From: Lelliottia nimipressuralis
Lineage (GTDB): Bacteria > Pseudomonadota > Gammaproteobacteria > Enterobacterales > Enterobacteriaceae
Assembly (NCBI RefSeq): GCF_004115925.1
Contig: NZ_SDDX01000008.1
Location: 62,001 to 126,000 of the forward strand
Direction: 5' to 3'
Length of the DNA stretch: 64,000 nucleotides
In this document: positions 9,340 to 17,509 of the stretch, in pieces
Layout of the letters: every line of letters begins with the position of its first letter
How positions within the stretch are numbered: position 1 is the stretch's first letter
Notes under the pieces: generated by a model
The model's input: the letters and a program-made list of their open reading frames with translations, nothing else
Database searches by the model: none
What the model was told of the DNA's origin: nothing
Made by a program: the position numbers and the translations under genes

Positions 9340-10045
9340 CCCCCCACTGTCCCGGCGTTCTGCCGGTGTAGGTGCGAAAGACCTCAATGAATGCGCTGAC
9401 GCTGTTGTAGCCGCACGACAGCGCAATCCATCCGACGGGTTTTCCCTCCTCCAGCCACTCCATCGCCCTGATCACACGGGCCAGCTGCCGCCAGTTCACA
9501 AAATTCATGCCCGTCGCGGCGCTGAACTGACGGTGAAACGTGCGCACGCTCATCCCGGACTGGCGTGCATACTCTTCCACCGGGAGCACATCGTCCACGG
9601 CGTTCAGCAGCGTGCGCGCGATTTTCAGTAAACGCGGGTGAGCGGGCATCGGCAGCCGAAAGCGATCCTGCCGGGACTGAGCCAGTTCGCGGGTGAGCAT
9701 GGAGATCATCTGCTGATCTGCGCCCTCGCCCGCCTGGCACAGCCGCAGGAACAGCGCCTCGCACAGCTTTTCCGGTTCAAAGACTGCCGGTTGCTCGGGC
9801 AGGGCTGAACAACAGGCTGAATCCAGATACAGAGACTGGCCCTCAATGGCGCTTTCCGACAGCGCGGCATGACGCAACCCAGCCGGGATCCAGCCGATAT
9901 GCTCTCGCGGCACCACCCAGCGCCCCTTTTCGGTCTCGATAATCAGCAGGCCCGAGGTAATACGGCAGAGCTGGCCGGTGGCGTGAGCATGCCAGTCGGT
10001 TCGATAGCCCGATGGATGGCGAAGAGGTTCAGCGGTCATCAACAT
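9311..10045 (-). CDS. AraC-family transcriptional regulator with N-terminal cupin domain
   Basis: About 244 residues. The N-terminal half is a cupin-like sensor (residues ~10-80; [26 protein letters not shown]) and the C-terminal ~100 residues hold two helix-turn-helix motifs, the first in [17 protein letters not shown] and the second in [18 protein letters not shown]. This is the layout of short AraC regulators of exporters and detoxification genes. The frame extends upstream to 10144, but ATG 10045 (MLMTAEPL) fits the family length better. It is divergent from the SnoaL-like gene at 10144 and probably controls it. The 3' end overlaps nudI by 29 bp. The inducer is unknown. Confidence 0.82.
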   Translation of the reverse strand: MLMTAEPLRHPSGYRTDWHAHATGQLCRITSGLLIIETEKGRWVVPREHIGWIPAGLRHAALSESAIEGQSLYLDSACCSALPEQPAVFEPEKLCEALFLRLCQAGEGADQQMISMLTRELAQSRQDRFRLPMPAHPRLLKIARTLLNAVDDVLPVEEYARQSGMSVRTFHRQFSAATGMNFVNWRQLARVIRAMEWLEEGKPVGWIALSCGYNSVSAFIEVFRTYTGRTPGQWGVTTNPSAQT

Positions 10046-10143
10046 AGTTTGGCCGAAAATCGTTATTGATTGCCTGATTACAGAAACTACGCCAGATTCT
10101 GTCAAGGATAATGTGCTCTCACCCCTTTTAAAGGAGCACAACA

Positions 10144-10563
10144 ATGTCCCTCATCACTGACCTGCAGGCTGCCTCTGACGAACCGTCCTGCCGCGCCCTC
10201 ACCCAACGGCTGTTAACCGATCTTTTCGCGGGAACGCTGGCTCCGGCAGCGATTTTCTCGAATGACTACCAGCAGCATACGGACGGTAACGTGCTCAATT
10301 TCGCTGAATTTGTGCGGCACTTAGATCATGTCCGCACGCAAACTAACGGGATCACCTTCAGGGTCGAGCAGGCATGCTGCACGCCGCATCTGCTGGCAGA
10401 CCGCCATATCGTCACCGTAAGCAAAACGGACGGACAAACGTCAGAAATTGAGGTGTACCTGTTTGCCCGCCTGCGCGAGGGGAAAATCTGGCGAATAGAT
10501 GAAGTGACCCGAGTGATAAAGGGCGACCACGCCGACAAATCCCTTGCCAGCGCGACGTCGTAG
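10144..10563 (+). CDS. SnoaL/NTF2-like fold protein of unknown function
   Basis: 139 residues. The length and pattern (FVRHLDHVRTQTNG, TPHLLADRHIVTV, EVYLFARLREGKIWRIDEVT) fit the NTF2/SnoaL-like alpha+beta cone fold, often used as small enzymes or ligand-binding proteins. No signal peptide is visible, so it is probably cytoplasmic. AAAGGAG lies about 8 bp before ATG 10144. It is divergent from the AraC gene, with about 100 bp between the preferred starts, which suggests regulation by that protein. I cannot assign a substrate. Confidence 0.7.
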   Translation: MSLITDLQAASDEPSCRALTQRLLTDLFAGTLAPAAIFSNDYQQHTDGNVLNFAEFVRHLDHVRTQTNGITFRVEQACCTPHLLADRHIVTVSKTDGQTSEIEVYLFARLREGKIWRIDEVTRVIKGDHADKSLASATS

Positions 10564-11082
10564 TTAACTCACTTGCTGCTGTGAAGCGAAGCGATACACG
10601 CGCACATAGCGGGTAAATTTTCCGACAAACACGCCCGCAAAAACGCCGCCGGAGATAATCGCAAATGCGCTCATTCCAGGCTGCTGCAGCGTGGCGGGGG
10701 AAACGGCAGTCATCACCCCCAGCACATATTTCACGCCAAACGCCAGCATCATCAGCGGCAGCGCCGAGTTGTCGGCCTGCCGGTACAGACTGCGCGGGAG
10801 TTCCGCGCGTGTTACCGCCGTCTGTTTGATGAGCAAATAGCCCAGCGCTGCGCCTGCCAGCAAACCGGCGATCCACAGGGCGCTGCTGGCGACGGTGAGT
10901 TTGCGGAACACCACCAGATCGTAGATATCCCAGAAAAGAAAAATGGCGGGGATAATCGCGAGCTTTTCCAGCGTCACGATGGCGGGTTTGCGTGCTTTGA
11001 TGCCGCGAGTGATGAGAAAGACAAACAGCACCCACACCCAGACGGGCGTATGGGTAACCACACCGGTGAGGAATTCAGTCAT
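10564..11082 (-). CDS. Integral membrane protein of unknown function (DUF6622-like)
   Basis: 172 residues with about five hydrophobic segments: VWVWVLFVFLITRGI near the N-terminus, IIPAIFLFWDIYDLVVF, ALWIAGLLAGAALGYLL, LPLMMLAFGVKYVLGVM and FAIISGGVFAGVFVGKF. The basic C-terminus (RYVRVYRFASQQQ) is probably cytoplasmic. It is convergent with the SnoaL-like gene, the two stops being adjacent. I recognise it only as a small proteobacterial inner-membrane family with no assigned role. The starting MTEFLTG lies just beyond the end of the aminotransferase gene. Confidence 0.75.
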   Translation of the reverse strand: MTEFLTGVVTHTPVWVWVLFVFLITRGIKARKPAIVTLEKLAIIPAIFLFWDIYDLVVFRKLTVASSALWIAGLLAGAALGYLLIKQTAVTRAELPRSLYRQADNSALPLMMLAFGVKYVLGVMTAVSPATLQQPGMSAFAIISGGVFAGVFVGKFTRYVRVYRFASQQQVS

Positions 11083-11160
11083 GGGTTTTACCGTCAGTGA
11101 TATTTCGCACCGGGTAATTATTACGCATGACAGCGGCTACGCCATCATGCGTAAGGCTGT

Positions 11161-12342
11161 TCAGAGCGAAATTTTCAGGCGGCGAACCGCCTCTTTCAGC
11201 TGCTCATCCGTGGCCGTGACAAACGACATGCGCAGCGTCGCGCGGTCGGGTTCGCTGCAATAGAAGAACTCACCGGGCACGAACACCACACCGTTCGCCA
11301 GCGTCTTTGCCAGCCATTCGGTGGTATTAAGACCGTTGTTGAATTTCGCCCACAGGAACATCCCGCCCTTCGGTTTATGGAAAGTCAGCACATCACCCAG
11401 CTCTTTTTCCAGCTCATTCGCAAAGGTCTGATATTTCTGGCGATAGGCATCGCGAATCAGCGCAATCTGCCCGGCCAGACGCCCGGTTTGCAGATACTCG
11501 TAAGTCATCAGCTGCGACAAGGTGCTGGTATGCAAATCAGTGGTTTGCTTGAGATTCACCACCGCCCGTTTCAGCCACTCAGGCACCACCAGCCAGCCGA
11601 CGCGCGTGCCGGGTGCGAGGATTTTGGAGAACGTCGAGGTATAGACGACGTTATCTTCGTTGCCTATCGCTTTGGCATGGGCCATCAGCGGGCGGAACAC
11701 GTCAGAGGTGTAGTTGATTTCGCTGTAGGGGTCGTCTTCGATAATCACGAAATCATAGCGTTTTGATAGCTCGACCAGCTGTTTGCGGCGGTTTTCGGAG
11801 AGCGTCACGCCGCCTGGGTTACCAAACGTCGGCACGATATAGACGGCTTTGATGGTTTTGCGGCTGACCAGGGCTTCCAGTTCATCAACTTTCATCCCTT
11901 CCCCATCGGTGCCGACAGATTCAAGTTGAGCCTGCGCCAGACTAAAGACCTGCAGCGCGGCGAGATAGGTCGGACGCTCCACAACCACGGTATCGCCGGG
12001 ATTGATCAGCGCGCGGGCCAGAATATCCAGCGACTGCTGGGAGCCGGAGGTGACCACCACGTCATCGGCCTGACAGGCGATTCCACGGTCGGCGCAGATC
12101 TGCCCGATCGCGTCGCGCAGTCCCGGATAGCCTTCACTCAGACCGTACTGGAATGCTTCGCCAAAATGGCGGGACAACACGGCATCTGCCGCATTCTGTA
12201 ACCCTTCATGATCGAAAAGATCGGGATTGGGAATGCCGCCGCCGAGGGAGATCACGCCCGGCATTTTGCTGTGTTTTAATAATTCACGGATGGCGGAGGA
12301 TTGCAGGCTCTGCACGCTGCTGGCGAGTTTGTTTTTAGACAT
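11161..12342 (-). CDS. PLP-dependent aminotransferase, class I/II (2-aminoadipate/aromatic type)
   Basis: 393 residues of fold-type I PLP enzyme. The Schiff-base lysine lies in STFSKILAPGTRVGW (near residue 240). PTFGNPGG and IIEDDPYSEI are the substrate and cofactor-binding segments, and RMSFVTATDEQLKEAV closes the small domain. The opening (IRELLKHSKMPGVISLGGGIPNPDLF) is typical of the LysN / KAT II-like subfamily. Without the MocR helix-turn-helix domain it is an enzyme, not a regulator. It probably transfers amino groups between 2-oxoglutarate and a bulky amino acid in the cytoplasm. It lies alone, so genomic context gives no substrate. Confidence 0.85.
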   Translation of the reverse strand: MSKNKLASSVQSLQSSAIRELLKHSKMPGVISLGGGIPNPDLFDHEGLQNAADAVLSRHFGEAFQYGLSEGYPGLRDAIGQICADRGIACQADDVVVTSGSQQSLDILARALINPGDTVVVERPTYLAALQVFSLAQAQLESVGTDGEGMKVDELEALVSRKTIKAVYIVPTFGNPGGVTLSENRRKQLVELSKRYDFVIIEDDPYSEINYTSDVFRPLMAHAKAIGNEDNVVYTSTFSKILAPGTRVGWLVVPEWLKRAVVNLKQTTDLHTSTLSQLMTYEYLQTGRLAGQIALIRDAYRQKYQTFANELEKELGDVLTFHKPKGGMFLWAKFNNGLNTTEWLAKTLANGVVFVPGEFFYCSEPDRATLRMSFVTATDEQLKEAVRRLKISL

Positions 12343-12442
12343 ACTGTCGATACCCTGTTTTTCTGTTTTTTTAGTGACTACATGGTGTTAGTAACACATC
12401 TGCGGGGCAGTGATCATCACATTTACTGCTTTTTTGCCCGGA

Positions 12443-12892
12443 TTAATCACGCTCTTGCGGAATGATTGAAATGTGACCGTTGCGCTCCAGAATGGCGTAT
12501 TTGATTTTGCTGAACTCGGTGATGCCCTGGTTCTGCCGCGCTGCGACCAGAATATCATCGCAGGAGACATCCACTTTCCGCAGCTTGTCCGTCAGGGGCA
12601 TCCCATTTTCCACCAGGATCACCGGGGAGCCATCGAGCACGTCCTCCGCCCCGGCAAAGGTTTTCTTCATCAGGCCAAAGAGAATATCCACCACCACCAG
12701 CGTCACGATGGTAATCATCGCCCCGGTCACCGAAAAATCATTTCCCAGCAGCGCCTGCTGCGTGGCTTCGCTGATAATCAGCAATAAGATCAGATCAAAG
12801 CTGGTCATCTGCAATAACGCCCGACGCCCCGCCACTTTAAACACCACCAGCAAAATCAGGTAGATCGCCAGTGCCCGAAAGACCATCTCCAT
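12443..12892 (-). CDS. DUF421 (YetF-like) membrane protein
   Basis: 149 residues. The first ~75 hold two or three membrane helices (IYLILLVVFKVAGRRAL, FDLILLLIISEATQQALLG, MITIVTLVVVDILFGL). A small cytoplasmic domain follows (EDVLDGSPVILVENGMPL, ILVAARQNQGI, YAILERNGHISIIP), which is the DUF421/YetF pattern; the GRR.L and I.EA.Q motifs are conserved. The family is linked to the cell envelope and stress in Bacillus, but its biochemical role is not settled. The gene lies 9 bp downstream of the start-distal end of the anchored protein at 12902, so the two are probably one operon. Confidence 0.85.
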   Translation of the reverse strand: MEMVFRALAIYLILLVVFKVAGRRALLQMTSFDLILLLIISEATQQALLGNDFSVTGAMITIVTLVVVDILFGLMKKTFAGAEDVLDGSPVILVENGMPLTDKLRKVDVSCDDILVAARQNQGITEFSKIKYAILERNGHISIIPQERD

Positions 12893-12901
12893 ATTGCGCT
12901 C

Positions 12902-13414
12902 CTAGGGATAAATAAACTGCCAGAAAGCGATTTCCGGCTCATCGTTAACGGTTATCCGGTTCACCGCTTTTCCGGGCGTCGTGGGTGTGAGGTACAGGGT
13001 CACAGAGAAATCACGCTGACTTTTGGTTGTGTTGTAAACCAGGACGAGGGCTTTTCCCTGGCTGTACATCCGATCGGGCTGGGGTGAGAGGGTGCCGGGC
13101 TGGAAATTATCCCTGACATCGCCGTCGAAACGAAAAATATAGTGTCCGGTATTTGATGGGGGGACGGTAGCCCTGAGTTTAAATTCTGTTTGCAGCCGCC
13201 CAAAACGCTCGTAATAAAGGTGTAATGTCTGGTTATTATTTGTTTTTTCTGCCGAACTGAAATATCCCGTAGAAAAGAAACCGCCCAGCGCCAGCAGTAA
13301 AATAAGTAATAAAACCGCAAAGCCCACCTGGCGAAATCGCGCCTCCAGGGTGAGGGCAAAACGATTTTCCTTCACGCCAGGTAATGCCTCATGTTCGTCT
13401 TTCAGACTCGACAT
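12902..13414 (-). CDS. Uncharacterised membrane-anchored protein
   Basis: 170 residues that I do not recognise. A ~30-residue cytoplasmic N-terminus precedes one hydrophobic anchor (VGFAVLLLILLLALGGFFSTG, about 31-51). The remaining ~115 residues are probably periplasmic and beta-rich (NTGHYIFRFDGDVRDNF, ALVLVYNTTKSQRDFSVTLYL). This is a single-span protein with an extracytoplasmic beta domain. Its stop is 9 bp from the DUF421 gene on the same strand. The start at 13414 is upstream of all hydrophobic sequence and is plausible. Confidence 0.65.
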   Translation of the reverse strand: MSSLKDEHEALPGVKENRFALTLEARFRQVGFAVLLLILLLALGGFFSTGYFSSAEKTNNNQTLHLYYERFGRLQTEFKLRATVPPSNTGHYIFRFDGDVRDNFQPGTLSPQPDRMYSQGKALVLVYNTTKSQRDFSVTLYLTPTTPGKAVNRITVNDEPEIAFWQFIYP

Positions 13415-13834
13415 TTATCACCTCAACCGTTTCGCCTGCCTTTTATAGGCCATTGAGTATTAAGCCTAATCCTCTGTGCCCCTCGTCTTCTATGCCGGAA
13501 GAACGCACAGAAATCTGCCTTAATAGTAAGTCAGATCCGCCGTTTCGGGAGGGCAGCGTGCATTTATCTCTTTCCCCTGCCCGCGATGTGTGTCGCAGGC
13601 ATTCAGAATAAAGGGATTTATTTCACTTAACGTGACCAGGGGTATATAGCGATATCGTTCTTCTCAATCCTTTTTATTCCCGCGCGCAGACTCACCTACC
13701 AGAATTAGGGATAACGCACACCGGTATATCCCGTCCTTTAGGATTAATCCCCCTTTTATTCACTCTTCAATATTTAAACAATCTTACACAAATTCACATT
13801 GCATCCATTTTGCTTACACAGCACGGAATGTCCG
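13415..13834. other. Intergenic control region between divergent membrane-protein and TPS operons
   Basis: About 420 bp, AT-richer than the flanks, without a convincing protein gene. It must hold promoters for both divergent operons. It contains a near-perfect inverted repeat around 13578-13599 (GCCCGCGA / TCGCAGGC) and, closer to tpsB, the element at 13707-13753 that recurs upstream of the ompX-like gene. Confidence 0.6.
13707..13753. promoter_or_regulatory. Upstream element shared with the ompX-like gene (copy 1; RcsB-box-like palindrome)
   Basis: The segment runs from AGGGATA through ACACC and ATAT to CTTTAGGATTAATCCCC and includes the perfect 10-bp palindrome GGATTAATCC (13741-13750). 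The same string of blocks in the same order occurs at 24517-24558. TAGGATTAATCC matches much of the published RcsA/RcsB box (11 of 14 degenerate positions by eye). It ends 82 bp before the tpsB start. Rcs control is inference. Confidence 0.5.
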
Positions 13835-15514
13835 ATGATAGCCCGATCCCAATTCGCCATAATAATATCAACCGCCGCAGGGTTGTCTTTCCTGCTTCCT
13901 GCTCACGCCGCCGAGCCGGATAATCAATTTATTATTCAGCAGCAACGCCAGAAAGCGCTGGAACAGCAACTTACCCCGCCCGTGCCCGATGTGCGTCTCT
14001 CCGAGCCGTCATCCAGCTTTGGCAAAATCGCCTTTCCTGTCGAAACGCCCTGCTTTCCCATTCGCAATGTGACCCTCACCGGGCAGGACGCGCTTCCCCG
14101 CTGGCTACCGCTGCAGCGAATTGCCGACCAGGCGCAGGGCCGTTGTCTGGGCGGAAAAGGCATCAACCTGCTTATGAGCACGATGCAAAACAGCCTCGTC
14201 GACCACGGCTGGATCACCACCCGCGTGCTGGCGCCCACGCAGGATCTTAAGAGCGGCACGCTGAAGCTAGCAATTGTGCCGGGCTATATCCGCCACGTCC
14301 GGCTCACAGAGGACAGCGACGATTATATTCAGCTCTACAGCAGCTTCCCGGCGCACGAGGGTAACCTGCTGGATCTACGCGATATCGAACAGGGGCTGGA
14401 GAACCTTCAGCGCTTGCCGACCGTAGAAGCCAGCATGGAAATTGTTCCCGGCGAACAGCCCGGCGAAAGCGACGTGGTGATCACCCGCAAGCAGTCAAAA
14501 ATGTGGCGGCTGGGTTTGTCATTGGATGACGCGGGCACCGAGACCACCGGGCGCTATCAGGGCGGCGTGACGCTGTCGCTGGACAATCCTTTCTCACTTA
14601 GCGATCTGCTGTACGTCTCCGCCAGCCACGACCTCAACGATCACGGCGGCAAAGGCAGTAAGAACTACACCGGCCACTATTCTGTGCCGTTTGGCTACTG
14701 GACGCTGGGCGTGACCGGCAGTGATTACGATTATCACCAGACCGTTGCAGGCCAGAATCAGGATTACCGCTACAGCGGTAAAAGCAAAAACCTGGACGTA
14801 CAGCTCAGCCGCGTGCTGCACCGCAGCGGTTCACAGAAAACGACCCTGACGGCAGATGTGCTGGCGCGAGAAACGCGTAACTATGTGGATGACACGGAAG
14901 TGGGCGTCCAGCGCAGGCAGACGGCGGGCTGGCGTCTGGGGTTACAGCACCGCCACTATATCGGCCAGGCCAGCGTGGATGCGGGGGTGAGCTATCAGCG
15001 CGGCACCCGCTGGTTCGGCGCTCAGCCGGCACCCGAGGAGGCGTTTGGCGAGGCCACGGCGCTCAGCAAAATCCTCCAGCTCAACGCCCAGCTCGATTTA
15101 CCGTTTGAAATTGGCTCGCAGCAGTTCCGTTACAACGTTCAGTACCTGCGCCAGATAAGCAACACTCCGCTGACGCCGCAGGATCAGTTCGCCATCGGCA
15201 ACCGCTGGACGGTGCGAGGCTTTGACGGTGAGCGCACCCTGAACGCCAGCCACGGCTGGTATGTGCGTAACGATCTGGGCTGGAGCACGCCGCTGCCCAA
15301 TCAGGAGCTTTACCTGGGTGCCGACTACGGTGAAGTCGGCGGCTACAGCTCAGACCCGCTGATCGGCAAGCATCTGGCCGGTGGCGTTGTGGGGCTGCGC
15401 GGAAGCGCCTTCAACACCGGCTATGACCTGTTTGCAGGCACGCCATTCTCAAAACCTGACGGGTTCCACACCAGTTCCCTCACCCTGGGGTTCAACCTCA
15501 ACTGGAGCTGGTAA
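13835..15514 (+). CDS. Two-partner secretion outer-membrane transporter (TpsB; CdiB/ShlB/FhaC family)
   Basis: About 559 residues. The signal peptide ([19 protein letters not shown] to PAHA/AEP) supports ATG 13835 over the upstream in-frame TTG. After a short N-terminal helix come two POTRA domains ([34 protein letters not shown]) and a 16-strand barrel. The VRGF motif in [12 protein letters not shown] near residue 463 belongs to loop 6, conserved in Omp85/TpsB channels. The terminal [11 protein letters not shown] ends in aromatic W, as expected for barrel insertion. It should recognise the TPS domain of the exoprotein encoded downstream and export it. Its stop overlaps the acyltransferase start (TAATG). 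Confidence 0.92.
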   Translation: MIARSQFAIIISTAAGLSFLLPAHAAEPDNQFIIQQQRQKALEQQLTPPVPDVRLSEPSSSFGKIAFPVETPCFPIRNVTLTGQDALPRWLPLQRIADQAQGRCLGGKGINLLMSTMQNSLVDHGWITTRVLAPTQDLKSGTLKLAIVPGYIRHVRLTEDSDDYIQLYSSFPAHEGNLLDLRDIEQGLENLQRLPTVEASMEIVPGEQPGESDVVITRKQSKMWRLGLSLDDAGTETTGRYQGGVTLSLDNPFSLSDLLYVSASHDLNDHGGKGSKNYTGHYSVPFGYWTLGVTGSDYDYHQTVAGQNQDYRYSGKSKNLDVQLSRVLHRSGSQKTTLTADVLARETRNYVDDTEVGVQRRQTAGWRLGLQHRHYIGQASVDAGVSYQRGTRWFGAQPAPEEAFGEATALSKILQLNAQLDLPFEIGSQQFRYNVQYLRQISNTPLTPQDQFAIGNRWTVRGFDGERTLNASHGWYVRNDLGWSTPLPNQELYLGADYGEVGGYSSDPLIGKHLAGGVVGLRGSAFNTGYDLFAGTPFSKPDGFHTSSLTLGFNLNWSW

Positions 15515-16062
15515 TGCGCATAGGCAATCTGGATATCAAAGCCCCGCTGCTCCTCGGGGGCGAACAAAACGAAGCCGAAGTGTTGGGGGCCACCGTCTGG
15601 CTGTGGATGCACTCGCCCATGCACCGGGATGCGCCGCTGCATGCCCTTCCGACGCTCCTGCTGCCCATCATCAAACGCCAGCAGTACGTGCTGGTGGTGG
15701 AGAACGAACGCCCGGTGTTCTTTCTCAGCTGGGCGTGGCTGAACGAAGAGGCGGAAGCCCGCTTCCTCACGCGTCCGTCCATAGAGATGAAAGAAGAGGA
15801 CTGGGATAGCGGCGACCGCATCTGGTTTTGCGACTGGATTGCCCCCTTCGGTCACACCCGCGCCATGCAAACCTTGATTCGCCACGACCTCTTTGCCGAA
15901 CACTGCTGGCGGGCGCTGTATCACCGTGGTGCCGAGCGCGGCAAGCGCGTCGTGATGTTCCACGGCAAACACGTCACCCGAGAAGCCGCACAACGCTGGC
16001 AACTGAACCACCCGCTCGCCGCCCCGCTGCCGCAAGCGTTTAAAGGAACGACCCATGAATAA
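15514..16062 (+). CDS. HlyC-type toxin-activating lysine acyltransferase (CdiC-like)
   Basis: 182 residues clearly related to HlyC/RTX acyltransferases. WLWMHSPMHRD (catalytic His37, equivalent to HlyC His23) and DWDSGDRIWFCDWIAPFGH (Asp107, equivalent to HlyC Asp92) are the family's defining motifs. HlyC enzymes use acyl-ACP to fatty-acylate internal lysines of RTX protoxins in the cytoplasm. Here the gene sits between tpsB and tpsA, overlapping each by 1 and 8 bp, so the probable substrate is the two-partner exoprotein. Some CDI loci are known to carry such a cdiC gene. The adhesin exported by type I secretion at the left of the window is a less likely substrate because it is over 12 kb away. 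Confidence 0.9.
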   Translation: MRIGNLDIKAPLLLGGEQNEAEVLGATVWLWMHSPMHRDAPLHALPTLLLPIIKRQQYVLVVENERPVFFLSWAWLNEEAEARFLTRPSIEMKEEDWDSGDRIWFCDWIAPFGHTRAMQTLIRHDLFAEHCWRALYHRGAERGKRVVMFHGKHVTREAAQRWQLNHPLAAPLPQAFKGTTHE

Positions 16063-17509
16063 GAATCTGTATCGTATCGTCTTCAACAAAGCGCGCGGCA
16101 TGCTGATGGTGGTGGCAGATATTGCCCGTTCGGGTCGCGCCGGGACCACGCGTGCCGCCGGGATCGGCCATACCCACAGCCAGCTTATCGGTAAAATCAG
16201 TGCCATGAGTCTGAGTCTCTGGCTGGCAATGGGTGCGATACAGACGGCGCAGGCCAATATTGTGGCCAACGCGGGGGCGCCAAAAAACCAGCAGCCGACG
16301 GTGATCAGCAGCGCCAACGGTACGCCGCAGGTGAATATCCAGACCCCTTCCAAAGCCGGGGTGTCGCGCAATAACTACACCCAGTTTGACGTCAGCCAGA
16401 AAGGCGCAATCCTCAATAACTCGCATAAAAATACCCAGACGCAGCTGGGCGGCATGGTGTCGGGCAACCCGTGGCTCGCCAAGGGCGAAGCGAAAGTGAT
16501 TCTGAACGAAGTCAGCTCCCGCGACCCGAGCAAACTGAACGGCATGATTGAAGTCGCGGGGAAAAAAGCGCAGGTGGTGATCGCCAACCCGTCGGGTATT
16601 ACCTGTAGCGGGTGCGGGTTTATCAACGCCAACCGCGCGACGCTCACCACCGGCCAGGCGCAGATGACCAACGGCAATCTCACCGGGTACAACGTGGAAC
16701 GCGGTGAAGTGGTGGTGGACGGTGCCGGTATGGACACCTCCGGCGCGGATTACACCGATATCATCGCCCGCTCGGTCAAAGTGAATGCCGGGCTGTGGGC
16801 CAAGGATCTGAAAGTTACCACCGGGCGCAACAACGTCGATGCCGCGCATGAACGCATTGAAAAAGGCGCCGATGACATCGCCACGCGACCGCAGCTGGCG
16901 GTGGATGTCGCCAGTCTCGGCGGAATGTATGCCGGTAAAATCCGCATGGTCGGGACGGAAAAAGGGGTCGGCGTGCGTAACGCCGGGGCGATGGGTGCCC
17001 AGGCCGGTAGCGTGACCCTCACCGCCGACGGGCGCATCGAAAACAGCGGCGTCATTCGGGGCAGTGAAAACGTAACGGTGCAGACCGCCAGCGAATTCGC
17101 TAACCGGGGCGCGCTCACGGCGGGAAATCACGCTCAGGTGAAAGCCGCTACGCTCACCAGTGAGAAAAACAGCGTGCTGGCCGCCGGGGTGAAAAACGAC
17201 GGCAAACTGGCAAGCGCAGGGAATTTAACCCTGAGCAGCAACGGTCAACTGAACGCCCACGGCCAGACGCTGGCAGGCGGCGATATCAGCGTCACAGGCC
17301 AGGGTGTGGATATCAGCGGCAGCCAGACCCAGGGCAAACGGGTGTTGCTCGACGGCGGCGCAGGCGATCTCACCACCGCCAGCGCACAGGTCAGTGCCAA
17401 TGAACTCACGCCCGGGCCGGAAAACGCCTTAACAACAGCGGCGGTTCCCTCAGCGCCGAGACGGTTAATCTTAGTGCGCATGACCTCTCCAACCAACAGG
17501 GAAAAGTGA
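16055..17509 (+). CDS. Two-partner secretion exoprotein (TpsA/CdiA-like), N-terminal part, frameshifted
   Basis: 484 residues as read. The start carries the extended signal peptide region (MNKNLYRIVFNKARGMLMVV) found in large TpsA proteins, then a hydrophobic core and cleavage near AQAN (about residue 66). The TPS/haemagglutination-activity domain follows (GVSRNNYTQFDVSQKGAILNN; PSGITCSGCGFINANRATLTTG, with the CxxC pair typical of one TpsA class). Beta-helix repeats follow until ANELT near base 17410, after which the frame turns to an unrelated tail and stops. The continuation is one frame back, so this is the 5' part of an ~8-kb gene with a 1-nt deletion or an assembly error. If real, the truncated product could still be secreted but would lack the tip. 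Confidence 0.85.
   Translation: MNKNLYRIVFNKARGMLMVVADIARSGRAGTTRAAGIGHTHSQLIGKISAMSLSLWLAMGAIQTAQANIVANAGAPKNQQPTVISSANGTPQVNIQTPSKAGVSRNNYTQFDVSQKGAILNNSHKNTQTQLGGMVSGNPWLAKGEAKVILNEVSSRDPSKLNGMIEVAGKKAQVVIANPSGITCSGCGFINANRATLTTGQAQMTNGNLTGYNVERGEVVVDGAGMDTSGADYTDIIARSVKVNAGLWAKDLKVTTGRNNVDAAHERIEKGADDIATRPQLAVDVASLGGMYAGKIRMVGTEKGVGVRNAGAMGAQAGSVTLTADGRIENSGVIRGSENVTVQTASEFANRGALTAGNHAQVKAATLTSEKNSVLAAGVKNDGKLASAGNLTLSSNGQLNAHGQTLAGGDISVTGQGVDISGSQTQGKRVLLDGGAGDLTTASAQVSANELTPGPENALTTAAVPSAPRRLILVRMTSPTNREK

Noticed and set aside
16040..17131. 363-codon minus-strand frame over the TPS domain
   Set aside because: Antisense shadow; the plus strand has a clear signal peptide and TPS domain.
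17400..17440. Programmed -1 frameshift as explanation for the split exoprotein
   Set aside because: No X XXY YYZ slippery heptamer in the correct frame and no evident stimulating pseudoknot; a one-base loss in the C run is simpler.
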